A DNA stretch of 64,000 nt, taken from the NCBI GenBank assembly GCA_017634975.1, contig JAGBMJ010000004.1:1-64000 (forward strand), in the 5' to 3' direction. Shown here piece by piece: positions 17,140 through 26,098 of the stretch. This DNA is from Lachnospiraceae bacterium (GTDB taxonomy: Bacteria > Bacillota > Clostridia > Lachnospirales > Lachnospiraceae). The notes beneath the pieces are model-generated. The model was not told the DNA's origin and did no database searches. It saw only the letters and a list, made by a program, of their open reading frames with translations. The position numbers were made by a program, and so were the translations under genes. Position 1 is the first letter of the stretch. Each line of letters begins with the position of its first letter.

Positions 17140-18299
17140 CGACATATCTCGGTTTATATGAATTGATCAATGCCTTTTGCGAACTGGTTCTTTTGACGCT
17201 GATACTTCATTCCAGAGTGGGAATGGGGCTGACGGCGACGCGGCGGCGTTATATGCGTGCGGCCATCCTGCTGGTGATCTTCTATGCAGCAGATTCCTTG
17301 TGGTATGCGATGGATTGCGGCGTGCTTCCGCAGAACCGTTCGGTCAGCATGCTTTTGAAATCAATCTATTTCGTATCGTCAAGTGCGGCCGGATACAGCT
17401 GGTTTGTCTATATGGAGACATTGACAGGGGCGCTTTTTACGCGGAGCCGGAAACGTATTTTTTTCTCCGGCGCACTGGTCTGGGTACATCTGGTTCTGAC
17501 GGTGATCAACTGGTTCAACGGTATCCTGTTCTGGGAGGATGAAGCCCTGCAGTATTCCAGAGGACCGTTTTTCGGGCTGCAGTATCTGGTGGTATACGCA
17601 TATCTGGCGACGGCAGCGTTTCATGCGCTGTATAAGGCGAATCATAACTATATTGACCGGTCGCGCTATATCGTCATCGCCACGTTTCCGATCATTCCGG
17701 CGATCAGCGCGCTGTTACAGTTGTTTTACTGGCGTATCCCGTTCAACTGTATGGCCTTTACGCTCAGCGTATTGATTATGTATATGAACGAATTGGGCGA
17801 TCAGGTCAGCCGGGAGCCGCTTACCGGTCTGGCAAACCGAAAGCATTTTATGCACGCCCTGGAAGAGGGGATGGATGCGCACGAAAATGACGGGCAGCTG
17901 TATCTTTTTATGATCGATATGAACCGATTCAAGCGGATCAACGATACCTTCGGTCATGTGGAAGGAGACAAAGCGATCCTGATGACGGTAGAAGTGTTGC
18001 GGGAGGCCTGTTCGGAAATGCATCGCAAGATCGTTCTTTCCAGATACGGAGGTGATGAGTTTGCCATCATAGCGGAACTGGAACGGGAAGAAGAGGCCAA
18101 AGAACTTAAGGAAAAGATCTGCTCCAAAATAGAAGACCGAAATACCGGGATCCTTTTGAGCTACCGGCTGAGCCTGAGCATAGGGTGTGCGCGTTATACG
18201 CCGGAATATAAAGGGATCCGAAGTTTTATCGCAGCGGCCGATAAGGAGCTCTATATCGAAAAAGAAAAAGCGCACGCTGCGATGGATGCACAGATCTGA
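17136..18299 (+). CDS. Membrane diguanylate cyclase (GGDEF)
   Basis: Makes c-di-GMP from two GTP. The 387-residue protein has about six or seven hydrophobic helices in residues 1-215 and a GGDEF domain after REPLTGLANRKHF. The active-site motif RYGGDEF (about 303-309) is intact, and MIDMNRFKRINDTFGH carries the metal-binding Asp. No RxxD inhibitory site precedes the motif, so product inhibition may be lost. The start overlaps the GH13 stop (ATGA), so enzyme and signalling gene are translationally coupled. A bidirectional terminator follows. The membrane part shows no family I recognise; the signal sensed is unknown. Confidence 0.9.
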   Translation: MTTYLGLYELINAFCELVLLTLILHSRVGMGLTATRRRYMRAAILLVIFYAADSLWYAMDCGVLPQNRSVSMLLKSIYFVSSSAAGYSWFVYMETLTGALFTRSRKRIFFSGALVWVHLVLTVINWFNGILFWEDEALQYSRGPFFGLQYLVVYAYLATAAFHALYKANHNYIDRSRYIVIATFPIIPAISALLQLFYWRIPFNCMAFTLSVLIMYMNELGDQVSREPLTGLANRKHFMHALEEGMDAHENDGQLYLFMIDMNRFKRINDTFGHVEGDKAILMTVEVLREACSEMHRKIVLSRYGGDEFAIIAELEREEEAKELKEKICSKIEDRNTGILLSYRLSLSIGCARYTPEYKGIRSFIAAADKELYIEKEKAHAAMDAQI

Positions 18300-18311
18300 T
18301 GCAGTACATAT

Positions 18312-18343
18312 AAAAAACGCTTCCGATCCGGAGGCGTTTTTTT
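18312..18343. terminator. Bidirectional terminator
   Basis: The stem AAAAAACGCTTCCG / CGGAGGCGTTTTTT with an ATC loop has an A-run on one side and T-run on the other. It separates the GGDEF gene from the convergent ECF S-component gene. Confidence 0.85.
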
Positions 18344-18364
18344 GGGGGCATTGTTAGGAATATT

Positions 18365-18943
18365 CTATTGAGCGTAACGGCGGAATGCGTGGGAGATCGC
18401 GGATGCCGGCTTTGTCAGTATCAGGGATACCACAACACCGAACACAGCCTGCAGGATCTCGAAGGGCAGCTTGGTAAGTGCCACGGTAAGTGTTTTGTCA
18501 CCATAAAAGAACGTACGTCCCAACGTGTAACCGGCTACCATGATGATCGCACCGAGGATCAGCCCGGTCAGGCGGGCAGCGAATACAGCGCCTTCGGGAT
18601 GCTTCTCATGAAAGGAGTCTTTACGGAACAGGCGGGCGGAGCAGTAGGCGATCACAGCGGCCTGGGTGCCGTGGGTAAACAAGGACACGTACATCGGGGC
18701 CGGGTAGAAGATCATATCGCCCAAAAAGGAGCCGAAGCCGCCCATAATGAAGGCCAGAACCGGATCCCCCAGCAGGATCGCACCGGTGCAGATCACCGTG
18801 TCGCAGAAGTACAGATGTCCTCCCGGTACGGGAATGCTTAAGGTTTCCATTGACAAAACGATGGTCGCGGCCATAAAGATGGCGGTAATCGTCATATTGA
18901 TCGGGGTGTAGCGGTTGTAATCTGATTTTGTTTCCTTTTTCAT
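18365..18943 (-). CDS. ECF transporter S component, possibly for vitamin B6
   Basis: A 192-residue membrane protein with about six helices, the substrate-binding subunit of an energy-coupling-factor importer. The shared ECF ATPase and EcfT genes are not in the window. The pattern MGGFGSFLGDMIFYPAPMY and FTHGTQAA resembles the PF07155 (riboflavin/HMP/pyridoxine) group. Start 18943 has a perfect AAAGGAGGT site; longer frames run into the repeat upstream. The divergent neighbour is a MocR-type regulator, a class that often controls vitamin B6 genes, so a pyridoxine transporter is the best guess. This is context-based; HMP or another vitamin remains possible. Confidence 0.8.
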   Translation of the reverse strand: MKKETKSDYNRYTPINMTITAIFMAATIVLSMETLSIPVPGGHLYFCDTVICTGAILLGDPVLAFIMGGFGSFLGDMIFYPAPMYVSLFTHGTQAAVIAYCSARLFRKDSFHEKHPEGAVFAARLTGLILGAIIMVAGYTLGRTFFYGDKTLTVALTKLPFEILQAVFGVVVSLILTKPASAISHAFRRYAQ

Positions 18944-18987
18944 TTGTTTTCTTACCTCCTTTAGTGGAAATTCGTATTTGTCGAGCC

Positions 18988-19087
18988 GGTGAGCCATGGG
19001 GACGGTTCTTGTGGCAACAAGATCGAAGATCTTTAGCCACAAGAACCGTCCCCGTGGCTCACCCAAGAACCGTCCCCATGGCTCACC
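18988..19087. repeat. GGGGACGG-family repeat, triple copy
   Basis: A 28-bp unit at 18988-19015 (GGTGAGCCATGGGGACGGTT then CTTGTGGC) is followed after 20 nt by its inverse at 19036-19063 with one mismatch. A third partial copy (24 bp, same orientation as the second) is at 19064-19087. Units one and two could form a very stable hairpin. The array sits in the leader of the ECF S-component gene. Confidence 0.85.
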
Positions 19088-19151
19088 GATAAACATGAAT
19101 TTTCATAGTTCTATTGCTAAATTTTTCGATTTACTGTACTATAACCCCAGA

Positions 19152-19197
19152 CTGGTCATATTAAAATATCCAAAATGATACAAAAATATAAGACCAG
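19152..19197. promoter_or_regulatory. Candidate MocR operator
   Basis: Inverted repeat CTGGTC (19152-19157) / GACCAG (19192-19197), with inner arms TATT and AATA, lies just upstream of the MocR start in the divergent region. The spacing of about 34 bp is long, but MocR/GntR dimers are known to bind spaced sites. Confidence 0.4.
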
Positions 19198-19220
19198 ATG
19201 AAAAGCGGAAAGGGGAATTT

Positions 19221-20330
19221 ATGAATTACCAGGTCAGATCGGATAACGGAAAGCCTGCGTATCAGCAGCTGTATGAGCAGTTTCGGCGGGATATTGCCAC
19301 AGGGGTGTACGGGTACGGAGATAAGCTGCCGTCCAAACGGGTGATCGCGGCGGAGGCGGGCGTGAGCCTGATCACGGTGGAGCATATGTATGAGCTGCTT
19401 CTGGAGGAAGGCTATGCGGAGGCCAGGGAGCGAAGCGGTTATTTTGCGTGTTATCGTGAAGATGATCTCTATTCCAGGCAGGGGGAGGAAGAACTGATAC
19501 GGACCGTGCGGGAAAACACGGCGACGATCCAGACCCAGCCGGCGTATGTAAATACAGGTCGGGATTTCCCGTTTTCCTTATATGCTAAGACGGTACGCCG
19601 GGTGCTCAGTGATTACGGGGACCGTCTGTTTGTAAAGGAAGAAAACGCAGGCAGCAGGATACTGCGGCAGGCATTGGTTTCCTATCTGGCACGCAGCCGG
19701 GGCATACGTGTCACTGCCGGGCAGGTCGTGATCGGTGCCGGCAGCGAGTATCTTTACAGCCTGGTGGCGCAGTTGTTTTATGAGGAAGGAACCATCGCGA
19801 TCGAGGATCCTTCTTACGAAAAGATCAGCAAGGTGTATACGGCAGAAGGGCTTACCGTGGAGAAACTGAAGATGGGCACTGACGGGATCCGGACAGAGGC
19901 TTTGCAGGAGAGTAAGGCAAGACTGCTGCATGTGACACCCTATGACAGTTATCCCAGCGGGATCACCGCAACGGCAGGAAAGCGGGCCGAGTATGTACAC
20001 TGGGCACTGGAAAGAAAAGGGTTTATCATTGAGGACGATTTTGATTCCGAGTTTTCGTTCAGCGCAAGAGCCAAAGATACCGTATTTGGTATGGCACCGG
20101 ACGGCTGCGTGATCTATCTGAACACATTCAGTCATACGATCGCACCGACGGTGCGTGTCGGCTATATGATCCTGCCGGAACGTCTGCAGAAGGCATTTTT
20201 CGATAAACTGGGCTTTTATTCCTGTGCGGTACCGCTGCTGGAACAGTATGTGCTGGCGGAATTATTGCGTGGGGGAGATTTTGAACGGCATATCAACCGG
20301 GTCCGCAGAAAACTGCGGTCGGCAATCTGA
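19221..20330 (+). CDS. MocR-type regulator lacking PLP lysine, short C-terminus
   Basis: A GntR winged helix (residues 1-78: DIATGVYGYGDKLPSKRVIA) fused to an aminotransferase-fold domain, as in PdxR/GabR regulators. The PLP-site region keeps EDDFDSEF (about 271-278) but reads TFSHTIAPTVRVGYM where the family has a Schiff-base lysine after TFS. Here codon 305 (20133-20135, CAT) is His. The protein is 369 residues, about 90 short of the family norm, ending RRKLRSAI. It may sense PLP or its lack non-covalently, act as a ligand-independent repressor, or be decaying. It is divergent from the ECF S component. Confidence 0.85.
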   Translation: MNYQVRSDNGKPAYQQLYEQFRRDIATGVYGYGDKLPSKRVIAAEAGVSLITVEHMYELLLEEGYAEARERSGYFACYREDDLYSRQGEEELIRTVRENTATIQTQPAYVNTGRDFPFSLYAKTVRRVLSDYGDRLFVKEENAGSRILRQALVSYLARSRGIRVTAGQVVIGAGSEYLYSLVAQLFYEEGTIAIEDPSYEKISKVYTAEGLTVEKLKMGTDGIRTEALQESKARLLHVTPYDSYPSGITATAGKRAEYVHWALERKGFIIEDDFDSEFSFSARAKDTVFGMAPDGCVIYLNTFSHTIAPTVRVGYMILPERLQKAFFDKLGFYSCAVPLLEQYVLAELLRGGDFERHINRVRRKLRSAI

Positions 20331-20359
20331 GATTCGCAGAACGGAATATTACGTGTGCG

Positions 20360-20388
20360 TGGACTTTTTCGGGATACTGTGGTATAAT
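20360..20388 (+). promoter_or_regulatory. Promoter for GGDEF gene
   Basis: TGGACT (20360-20365), 17-nt spacer, TATAAT (20383-20388). The leader to the start codon at 20542 is about 147 nt. No c-di-GMP riboswitch core was recognised in it. Confidence 0.65.
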
Positions 20389-20541
20389 TTTTACTATATT
20401 TGCGGCAAGGGATTACGATGAATTGCCCGGGGGTACGGTATGAAAGAAAAAGCAGCGGAAAAGGTGCTCTGTTTCTCTTTTCGGAAGACGGATAAGGGGA
20501 AGATTGTGCCTTTTTTCTATTTATAAAGAGGGGGAGTCAGG

Positions 20542-21915
20542 ATGGATTTTAAGGGCTTGGTGGACAGTTTCTCGCAGGTGGCTGCAGTTCTTTCCGTGGA
20601 ACTGAAGGGAGAGAACGAATACGGGGCTGTGCGTCTGGTGGAGGCCAATGATCTTTATATCGCATCGGTTCGTGAACGGGGGTGTGAATTTGTACCCGGG
20701 GAGCTGTATACGAGTGTGATCGAACGGGACATGACGTTTGAAGGGATGTGCTACCAGTGTGTCAGGAAGAATCAGCCGGTACATCTGTATGTGGAGATCG
20801 AAATGCTGCACTCCTGGCTTTCCAATTTTGTGCTGCCGCTGCATTCGGATCAGGAAGGGATCGGGTATTGTCTGTTTACCTATGAAATGATGCCGCAGCT
20901 GGATCCGTCAATGCTTGCCAATTCCTCGGCAGGAATGGCGGAACACGTATTGAAGACGTGTATCCGTTTGCGGGAAATTCCTGATTTTGAAGAAGCGATG
21001 CAGGATGTGATCGAAGACATCCGGGAGCTGTGCGCTGCCACGCATTGCTGCATTCTTACGGTTGATGAAGAGCGGGAGAGCTGTGCGATCCTGTGTGAGG
21101 CGGTCAAAAAGGAGAGCGGCCATGCACCGTTGAAAGAACTGATACGACCGGAGTTTTATAATGTGGTCAAAACCTGGCCAAAAGCGATCGAAGGGGATAA
21201 CAGCTGTGTGGTATTGAGTGAACACGATATGCGGGAGCTGGAACAATTGACGCCGGAATGGGCAGCGACCCTTCGAAGAGATGGTGTACGCAGTGTTGTC
21301 CTTTACGAATTAAAAAATAACAAAAGACGATACGGATACATCTGGGCTCTGGATTTTGAAATCACGCGCGCGGATATGATCAAACAGATCCTGGGGACGA
21401 CGACCTTTATTCTTTCGGCAGAGATCGCCAGTCATCAGATGTATCATGATATGGAAGAGATGAGCCGGACAGATCTCCTGACAGGAGTGCTGAATCGAAA
21501 TGCCATGAACAACCGGATCGATAACTGTGACAATGACGTGCTCCTGCAGAGAGGATCCTTCGGAGTAGTTTTTGCCGATGTCAACGGGCTCAAGATCATG
21601 AATGATACCTATGGGCATGTGGCCGGCGATGAACTGCTGAAGAAAGCAGCCGGTGTGCTTATCGAGACGTTCCGGGGACAGGAGATCTACCGGGCCGGCG
21701 GTGATGAGTTTGTGGTGCTGACGCAGCGCATAGAGGAGGCAGAATTTGAAGCCTGTCTGGACCGGCTGCGGGAACAGACGGATCTGTTTTCGGTCGGGGG
21801 GTTATACAGTAACAAAGGCGGGGATGTACGACGGATGATGCAGATCGCGGATGAGCGTATGTATGAGGCAAAAGAAGCGTACTACCGGGCACATCCGGAA
21901 ATCCCCAGAAGATAG
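20542..21915 (+). CDS. Cytosolic GAF-like/GGDEF diguanylate cyclase
   Basis: A 457-residue soluble protein making c-di-GMP. Residues about 1-120 are an uncharacterised sensor region, about 130-300 look like a GAF-type domain (ATHCCILTVDEERESCAIL), and the GGDEF domain follows RTDLLTGVLNRNAM. The motif is RAGGDEF near residue 385 and VFADVNGLKIMNDTYGH carries the metal Asp. The R-x-x-D inhibitory site is not evident. There is no membrane helix. AGAGGGGG is the ribosome site. It is transcribed from its own promoter and followed by a repeat remnant and the second chemoreceptor. Confidence 0.9.
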   Translation: MDFKGLVDSFSQVAAVLSVELKGENEYGAVRLVEANDLYIASVRERGCEFVPGELYTSVIERDMTFEGMCYQCVRKNQPVHLYVEIEMLHSWLSNFVLPLHSDQEGIGYCLFTYEMMPQLDPSMLANSSAGMAEHVLKTCIRLREIPDFEEAMQDVIEDIRELCAATHCCILTVDEERESCAILCEAVKKESGHAPLKELIRPEFYNVVKTWPKAIEGDNSCVVLSEHDMRELEQLTPEWAATLRRDGVRSVVLYELKNNKRRYGYIWALDFEITRADMIKQILGTTTFILSAEIASHQMYHDMEEMSRTDLLTGVLNRNAMNNRIDNCDNDVLLQRGSFGVVFADVNGLKIMNDTYGHVAGDELLKKAAGVLIETFRGQEIYRAGGDEFVVLTQRIEEAEFEACLDRLREQTDLFSVGGLYSNKGGDVRRMMQIADERMYEAKEAYYRAHPEIPRR

Positions 21916-21947
21916 CATACCGCCAAAAACGGCGTGTGTACGAACGT

Positions 21948-22012
21948 GAACTTTACAATTTGCCTTGTCTTTCTATCCATCTGCGTCATCGAAAAATCGT
22001 GACGTAGTTAGG
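21948..22012. repeat. Degenerate copy of the 3.4-kb MITE-like repeat
   Basis: Aligned with the reverse complement of 3420-3565, it shares in order GAACT..TTACAA, CTTGTC.TT, TCTGC.TC.TCGAAAAA and TGACG.AG. It keeps only about half the element. Confidence 0.4.
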
Positions 22013-22030
22013 AAAAAAAGATATTGACGG

Positions 22031-22063
22031 CTTGCACTTTGCTTGCACTTTAGGAAGTATAAT
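22031..22063 (+). promoter_or_regulatory. Chemoreceptor promoter with tandem repeat
   Basis: A -10 box TATAAT lies at 22058-22063. Upstream, the 10-mer CTTGCACTTT occurs twice, at 22031 and 22042 (one helix turn apart), in place of a clear -35 box. This suggests activator binding. Confidence 0.5.
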
Positions 22064-22099
22064 GTTTATATCTATGAAATGAAAAAGGAGGCAGGTAAT

Positions 22100-24118
22100 A
22101 TGAACTCAAAGAAAAGGAAGTCTCTGAAGAAAACACTCCTTAGCAAGATTATCATCTATGTGGCGGTGATCATCATTGTCAGCACACAGATCAGTATCAA
22201 ACTGGCAGCGGATAATATCCAGTCGCTGACAAACAACATTCTGGCCAGGGAGTCCACCACCTATGCGAATACCGTGCATAGCTGGTGGAACGGGATCGAG
22301 ACCAGGGTAGGGCAGACGGCGGATGTGCTCCGTAATATCCCGGAACCGACCTACGATGATATGCTGGCTATGCTTCTGAAACTTACGGCGCAGGATCCGG
22401 ACTCGCAGGATATCTATATGGCATTCGGCGACACCGGTAAATTTCTGGACGGTTCGGGCTGGGTACCGGATGACACTTTTGTCTTTACAGACAGACCATG
22501 GTATCAGGGAGCACTGGCAAAGAATGGCGAGATCTATTCTTCCGAACCCTATGTAGACGCGTCCACCGGAAAGACATGTCTGGCGTGCGCTGTGATGGTG
22601 CGCAATAATGTGGTGCTGAGCAGTGATATCAATTTTGACAAGGTAGCGGAGAAGGTGGCGGCCTTTGAGTCCATTTCGCCCGATGCAAAATACTACATCA
22701 TCAATAAAGAGACCAAAGATATTCTGATCAGTAATGTGACGGAAAGCGTGGGGCAGACCCTGAACGATACGACGGATCCGGTCGCTTCCGGACTCGGCAG
22801 GGTGTTTGATACTATGAATACCGCTGTGGGCGGAGACGGCAGCAAAGTCGTGACGGGAAAGACCGATGCCGGCTCGCAGATGTATACGGCTACCGATATC
22901 GAAGGCACCTCCTGGGTAGTGGTCAGTGCGGTACCGGCCAGCCTTTTGAGCGGCTATATATTAAAAGTCATGATCATAACATTTGTGACGGCGATCCTTT
23001 TGATGATCCTCTTTGCGGTGATCATGTCTATCATTCTTAACAAGGCGATCAATCCGGTGACGACGATCACGGAGCGTATCACGGATATCAGCAGGGGCGA
23101 TTTCACGGTACAGATTGTACCGGAAGGCAACAATGAGATCACGACACTGGCAGAGAGTCTGAATGAGTATATCGAAAAGATGCGGGCAACCCTAAACCGT
23201 CTTTCCGGTATTTCCGGAGAGATGAACAGCCGCGCCGGGGAGTGCTATGATATTTCCCATAAGCTGTCGGATGCCAACCGGAATCAGGGCGAATCCATCG
23301 AAATGCTGAATGCAACACTTACGGATATGAATGCTTCCATTGAAGATGTGGCAAATGCGGCAACTGAGCTGGCGATGACCTCCGGGCAGCTGACGCAGAA
23401 TGCGCAGGAAGTAAAGATGCTCTGCGATGAGACCCTGGAGGCATCCTCCAAGGGCAGGGAAGAGATGGAGAGCATGACCAAGAATGTGACTACGCTGAAT
23501 GATACCATCAGCGAACTGACACAGCTGATCCGTGCGACCGCCAAGTCGGTGGAGGAGATTACCGGGATCACGGATACCATTAACGCGATCTCCTCGCAGA
23601 CAGATCTGCTGTCACTGAACGCTTCTATTGAGGCGGCCAGGGCAGGGGATATGGGGCGTGGCTTTGCAGTAGTGGCCAGCGAGGTAGGCGCTTTGGCAAA
23701 ACAGTCCTCCGAGGCAACGGAAGTGATCCGGAAACTGGTGGAGGATATCACCAGAAATATTTCGGATATCAATACCAAGGCCGATATCTGCACAACGGAT
23801 ATGGCAGCCTGCATGAGCGGTGTAAAGGAGGCAAACGAATCCTTCAACAAGATCTGCGGTGATGTGGCAAAAGCAACGGACGGAATCATGGAGATCACCG
23901 GCGGTATCGAGAAGATCAATGACGTGGCTTCCAACAATGCGGCCACTACAGAAGAGCAGGCATCCAGTATCAATGAGGTGCTGGGACTGAGTGACCGTAT
24001 CGTTACGGAGAGTAACATCCTGCGGACGGAGACCGAAAACATTACGCAGATCTCCGAGAACCTGAACCGGTATTCGGACGAGATCAATACAGACATGTCC
24101 CAATACACGGTAGAATAA
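22100..24118 (+). CDS. Methyl-accepting chemotaxis protein, dCache type
   Basis: Transmembrane chemoreceptor, 672 residues. The start at 22100 has AAAAAGGAGG upstream; an earlier in-frame ATG at 22043 lies in the promoter. Order: basic start and helix at about 15-35 ([20 protein letters not shown]); extracellular double-Cache domain ([20 protein letters not shown] is a typical ligand-site segment, often for amino acids); second helix near 290-315; HAMP; signalling domain with tip [20 protein letters not shown] and [17 protein letters not shown]. No pentapeptide tether. A large terminator follows. Confidence 0.93.
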   Translation: MNSKKRKSLKKTLLSKIIIYVAVIIIVSTQISIKLAADNIQSLTNNILARESTTYANTVHSWWNGIETRVGQTADVLRNIPEPTYDDMLAMLLKLTAQDPDSQDIYMAFGDTGKFLDGSGWVPDDTFVFTDRPWYQGALAKNGEIYSSEPYVDASTGKTCLACAVMVRNNVVLSSDINFDKVAEKVAAFESISPDAKYYIINKETKDILISNVTESVGQTLNDTTDPVASGLGRVFDTMNTAVGGDGSKVVTGKTDAGSQMYTATDIEGTSWVVVSAVPASLLSGYILKVMIITFVTAILLMILFAVIMSIILNKAINPVTTITERITDISRGDFTVQIVPEGNNEITTLAESLNEYIEKMRATLNRLSGISGEMNSRAGECYDISHKLSDANRNQGESIEMLNATLTDMNASIEDVANAATELAMTSGQLTQNAQEVKMLCDETLEASSKGREEMESMTKNVTTLNDTISELTQLIRATAKSVEEITGITDTINAISSQTDLLSLNASIEAARAGDMGRGFAVVASEVGALAKQSSEATEVIRKLVEDITRNISDINTKADICTTDMAACMSGVKEANESFNKICGDVAKATDGIMEITGGIEKINDVASNNAATTEEQASSINEVLGLSDRIVTESNILRTETENITQISENLNRYSDEINTDMSQYTVE

Positions 24119-24132
24119 AACGATCGGTTTGG

Positions 24133-24203
24133 AAAAACGGCAGCCCGGATGGACAATGTCATCTTAACTTAATGACATTGCCCGGATGGGACTGCCGTTT
24201 TTT
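24133..24203 (+). terminator. Nested-stem terminator
   Basis: The outer stem AAAAACGGCAG (24133-24143) / CTGCCGTTTTTT (24192-24203) encloses an inner hairpin CAATGTCAT (24154-24162) / ATGACATTG (24172-24180). The T-run follows directly. CCCGGATGG occurs on both sides between the stems. Confidence 0.82.
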
Positions 24204-24257
24204 GCGTGAGCCGGGATCAGAAAGCAATGAGAATGTGAGGTCGATGGAAAGTTTGTG

Positions 24258-24284
24258 AGGACGCGGGGACCGTCCCCGCGTCCT
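24258..24284. repeat. GGGGACGG-family repeat, perfect palindrome
   Basis: AGGACGCGGGGAC (24258-24270) and GTCCCCGCGTCCT (24272-24284) form a 13-bp perfect palindrome around one base. The rest of the 24119-24456 gap holds the terminator before it, a GTTAG/CTAAC dyad (24289-24304) and a promoter. Confidence 0.8.
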
Positions 24285-24356
24285 TGTTGTTAGAAACAAC
24301 TAACAGAATGTGTATTTTGTTAACGAATTTTGTGTAAGTTGTTCTGAACTGAAGTA

Positions 24357-24385
24357 TTGACAGTCCGGGAAATAATTGCTATCTT
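24357..24385 (+). promoter_or_regulatory. Promoter of efflux operon
   Basis: TTGACA (24357-24362), 17-nt spacer, TATCTT (24380-24385). The dyad GTTAG-N6-CTAAC at 24289-24304 lies upstream and may bind a regulator. Confidence 0.65.
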
Positions 24386-24456
24386 TATAACAACATATGA
24401 ACAACTGCTCATACAAGAAAGTGTAAAACATATAACGAGTGAAGGGAGACGCAATT

Positions 24457-25995
24457 ATGAAAAAGACAGTTTGGGGGACTTTGGCGGGAATGACGGCAAT
24501 GCTGGGATTGCTTACAGCCTGCGGAAAGCAGGAAGGGATCTCGGAAGGGAGTATTTCTGTTTTGGAAGCGACGACATATACGGAATCGATTGAAGTGGAT
24601 GGTACAGTGGAATGTGCACATCCACATTTTGTATACTCTTCTCTGACACTCCCGGTGACAGAGATCTTTGTAAAGGAAGGAGATCACGTATCTGCGGGAG
24701 ATCTGCTCTGCGTTCTGGATACCAGAGATATGGAAGATCAGATCGAGCTGCAGCAGGTGGCGATGGATCTGACACAGAGGAATGCTTCTACGAATGTGAC
24801 AGCAGCAAGGCATCGTTACAATACCTATGTAGAGGGAATAACCAACGGGACAGACGCCAATCTGGTAAAAGCGATGGCGGCAGCGGAGCAGGCCAGGGAA
24901 GTATGCGAATCGGCACAGATCCGGTACGCGGATTATAAGGAGTCCATAAATCTGGGAATGGATCCGACACTGACTGCTGCGGATCAGGCAGTGAAGCAGG
25001 CAGCCACGTCCATAGCGCAGGCACAGTCCTTACAATATGAAATGGACGATAAGGAGTATGTGACGGACATCCAGAAAGAACAGGCAGAAGATGCGGTGGA
25101 CAGTGCGAATCTGGCCTATGTGCAGGCAATACAGAGACGGGATAATCTGCTGCGGCAGAGTGATCTGCAGCTGGCCGCTTATGCAAAGGATGTGGACGAT
25201 GCGATGACCAACTATCTGAGCGCCGTAGCAGCTTATCAGGCGACGGTACGGGAACTGGACAATGCGAAACAGGCCAGTTCGGATGCGGTCAGTCAGGCAC
25301 TGCTTTCCGGAGATCTGAGTGTGGAAGAACTGCAGCTGGCACAGCTGGAGCGGAAGCTGCTGGATGCGCAGATCCTGTCCGAATACAGCGGGACCGTAAC
25401 TGCCGTTAATATCGAAGTGGGAGAAAATGCCACCGGTGTTTTGTTTGTGATCGAGGATACGGATGATCTGGTAATGAATGCCAGAGTGCCGGAGAAGGAT
25501 ATCAACCGGATCTCGGATGGCATGGAAGTATCCGTGACACCGAAGGCGGACGAGTCGGATACCTATACAGGCAAGATCAGCCGGATCGCTGATGCGGCAG
25601 CAAAGAATGCATCCGGACAGACCGATACTTCGGGAGAAGATGCCGAATATAAAGTGACCATTGATATTGCGGATCCGAATGAGAAGATCCGTATCGGTAT
25701 GAACGGGGATGCAGAGTTTGTTGTATACCGTCAGGAGAATTGCTTTACGCTTCCGAACAAAGCAATCTATACCGGCGAGGATGGAAAGCAGTATATGCTG
25801 TGGCTGAGCGGCAGCACGGTGGATGACAAAGGTGTTGAGAGCGTTACGATCCAGAAATCGGAAGTAAGTGTAGTCTATGAAGGCGAGAGCATGACCGTTG
25901 TGGAGGGAAGTGCCGTTGCGGAAGGTACAAGATTTCTGACGGATGCGGCAGCTTATATGGATAAGGCCGGCACAACGGTCGTGATCGAGAAATAA
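24457..25995 (+). CDS. MacA-like efflux adaptor lipoprotein
   Basis: Periplasmic-adaptor-type protein (HlyD/MacA family), 512 residues, that links an ABC exporter to its substrate outside the membrane. The signal peptide ends LLTAC (lipobox). Split biotinyl-lipoyl halves are visible as LPVTEIFVKEGDHVSAGDLL and YSGTVTAVNIEVGENATG. Between them lies a long Ala/Gln/Asp-rich coiled coil, residues about 80-300. A beta-barrel region follows. The start at 24457 has AAGGGAG upstream. It is followed by its ATPase and FtsX-type permease. In Gram-positives such sets export peptides or drugs; the substrate is unknown. Confidence 0.9.
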   Translation: MKKTVWGTLAGMTAMLGLLTACGKQEGISEGSISVLEATTYTESIEVDGTVECAHPHFVYSSLTLPVTEIFVKEGDHVSAGDLLCVLDTRDMEDQIELQQVAMDLTQRNASTNVTAARHRYNTYVEGITNGTDANLVKAMAAAEQAREVCESAQIRYADYKESINLGMDPTLTAADQAVKQAATSIAQAQSLQYEMDDKEYVTDIQKEQAEDAVDSANLAYVQAIQRRDNLLRQSDLQLAAYAKDVDDAMTNYLSAVAAYQATVRELDNAKQASSDAVSQALLSGDLSVEELQLAQLERKLLDAQILSEYSGTVTAVNIEVGENATGVLFVIEDTDDLVMNARVPEKDINRISDGMEVSVTPKADESDTYTGKISRIADAAAKNASGQTDTSGEDAEYKVTIDIADPNEKIRIGMNGDAEFVVYRQENCFTLPNKAIYTGEDGKQYMLWLSGSTVDDKGVESVTIQKSEVSVVYEGESMTVVEGSAVAEGTRFLTDAAAYMDKAGTTVVIEK

Positions 25996-26098
25996 AGAGT
26001 GACGGACGATCACGCACCGGCGATGTTTTGACAGACCGAAGCGTGTGACCGGTTCACGTTCCGAAAACAGAAGAGCATAAAAGAGGCAGAGTTAGAAT

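Noticed and set aside
18996..19178. 60-codon open frame (MGTVLVATRSK...)
   Set aside because: Made almost wholly of the inverted and direct repeat copies at 18988-19087; reads as repeat, not protein.
20389..20541. c-di-GMP riboswitch in the 150-nt leader of a GGDEF gene
   Set aside because: No GEMM-type core or expected pairing could be recognised by eye.
25030..26013. 327-codon minus-strand frame
   Set aside because: Antisense to the adaptor gene, His/Ile/Arg-rich shadow without ribosome site.
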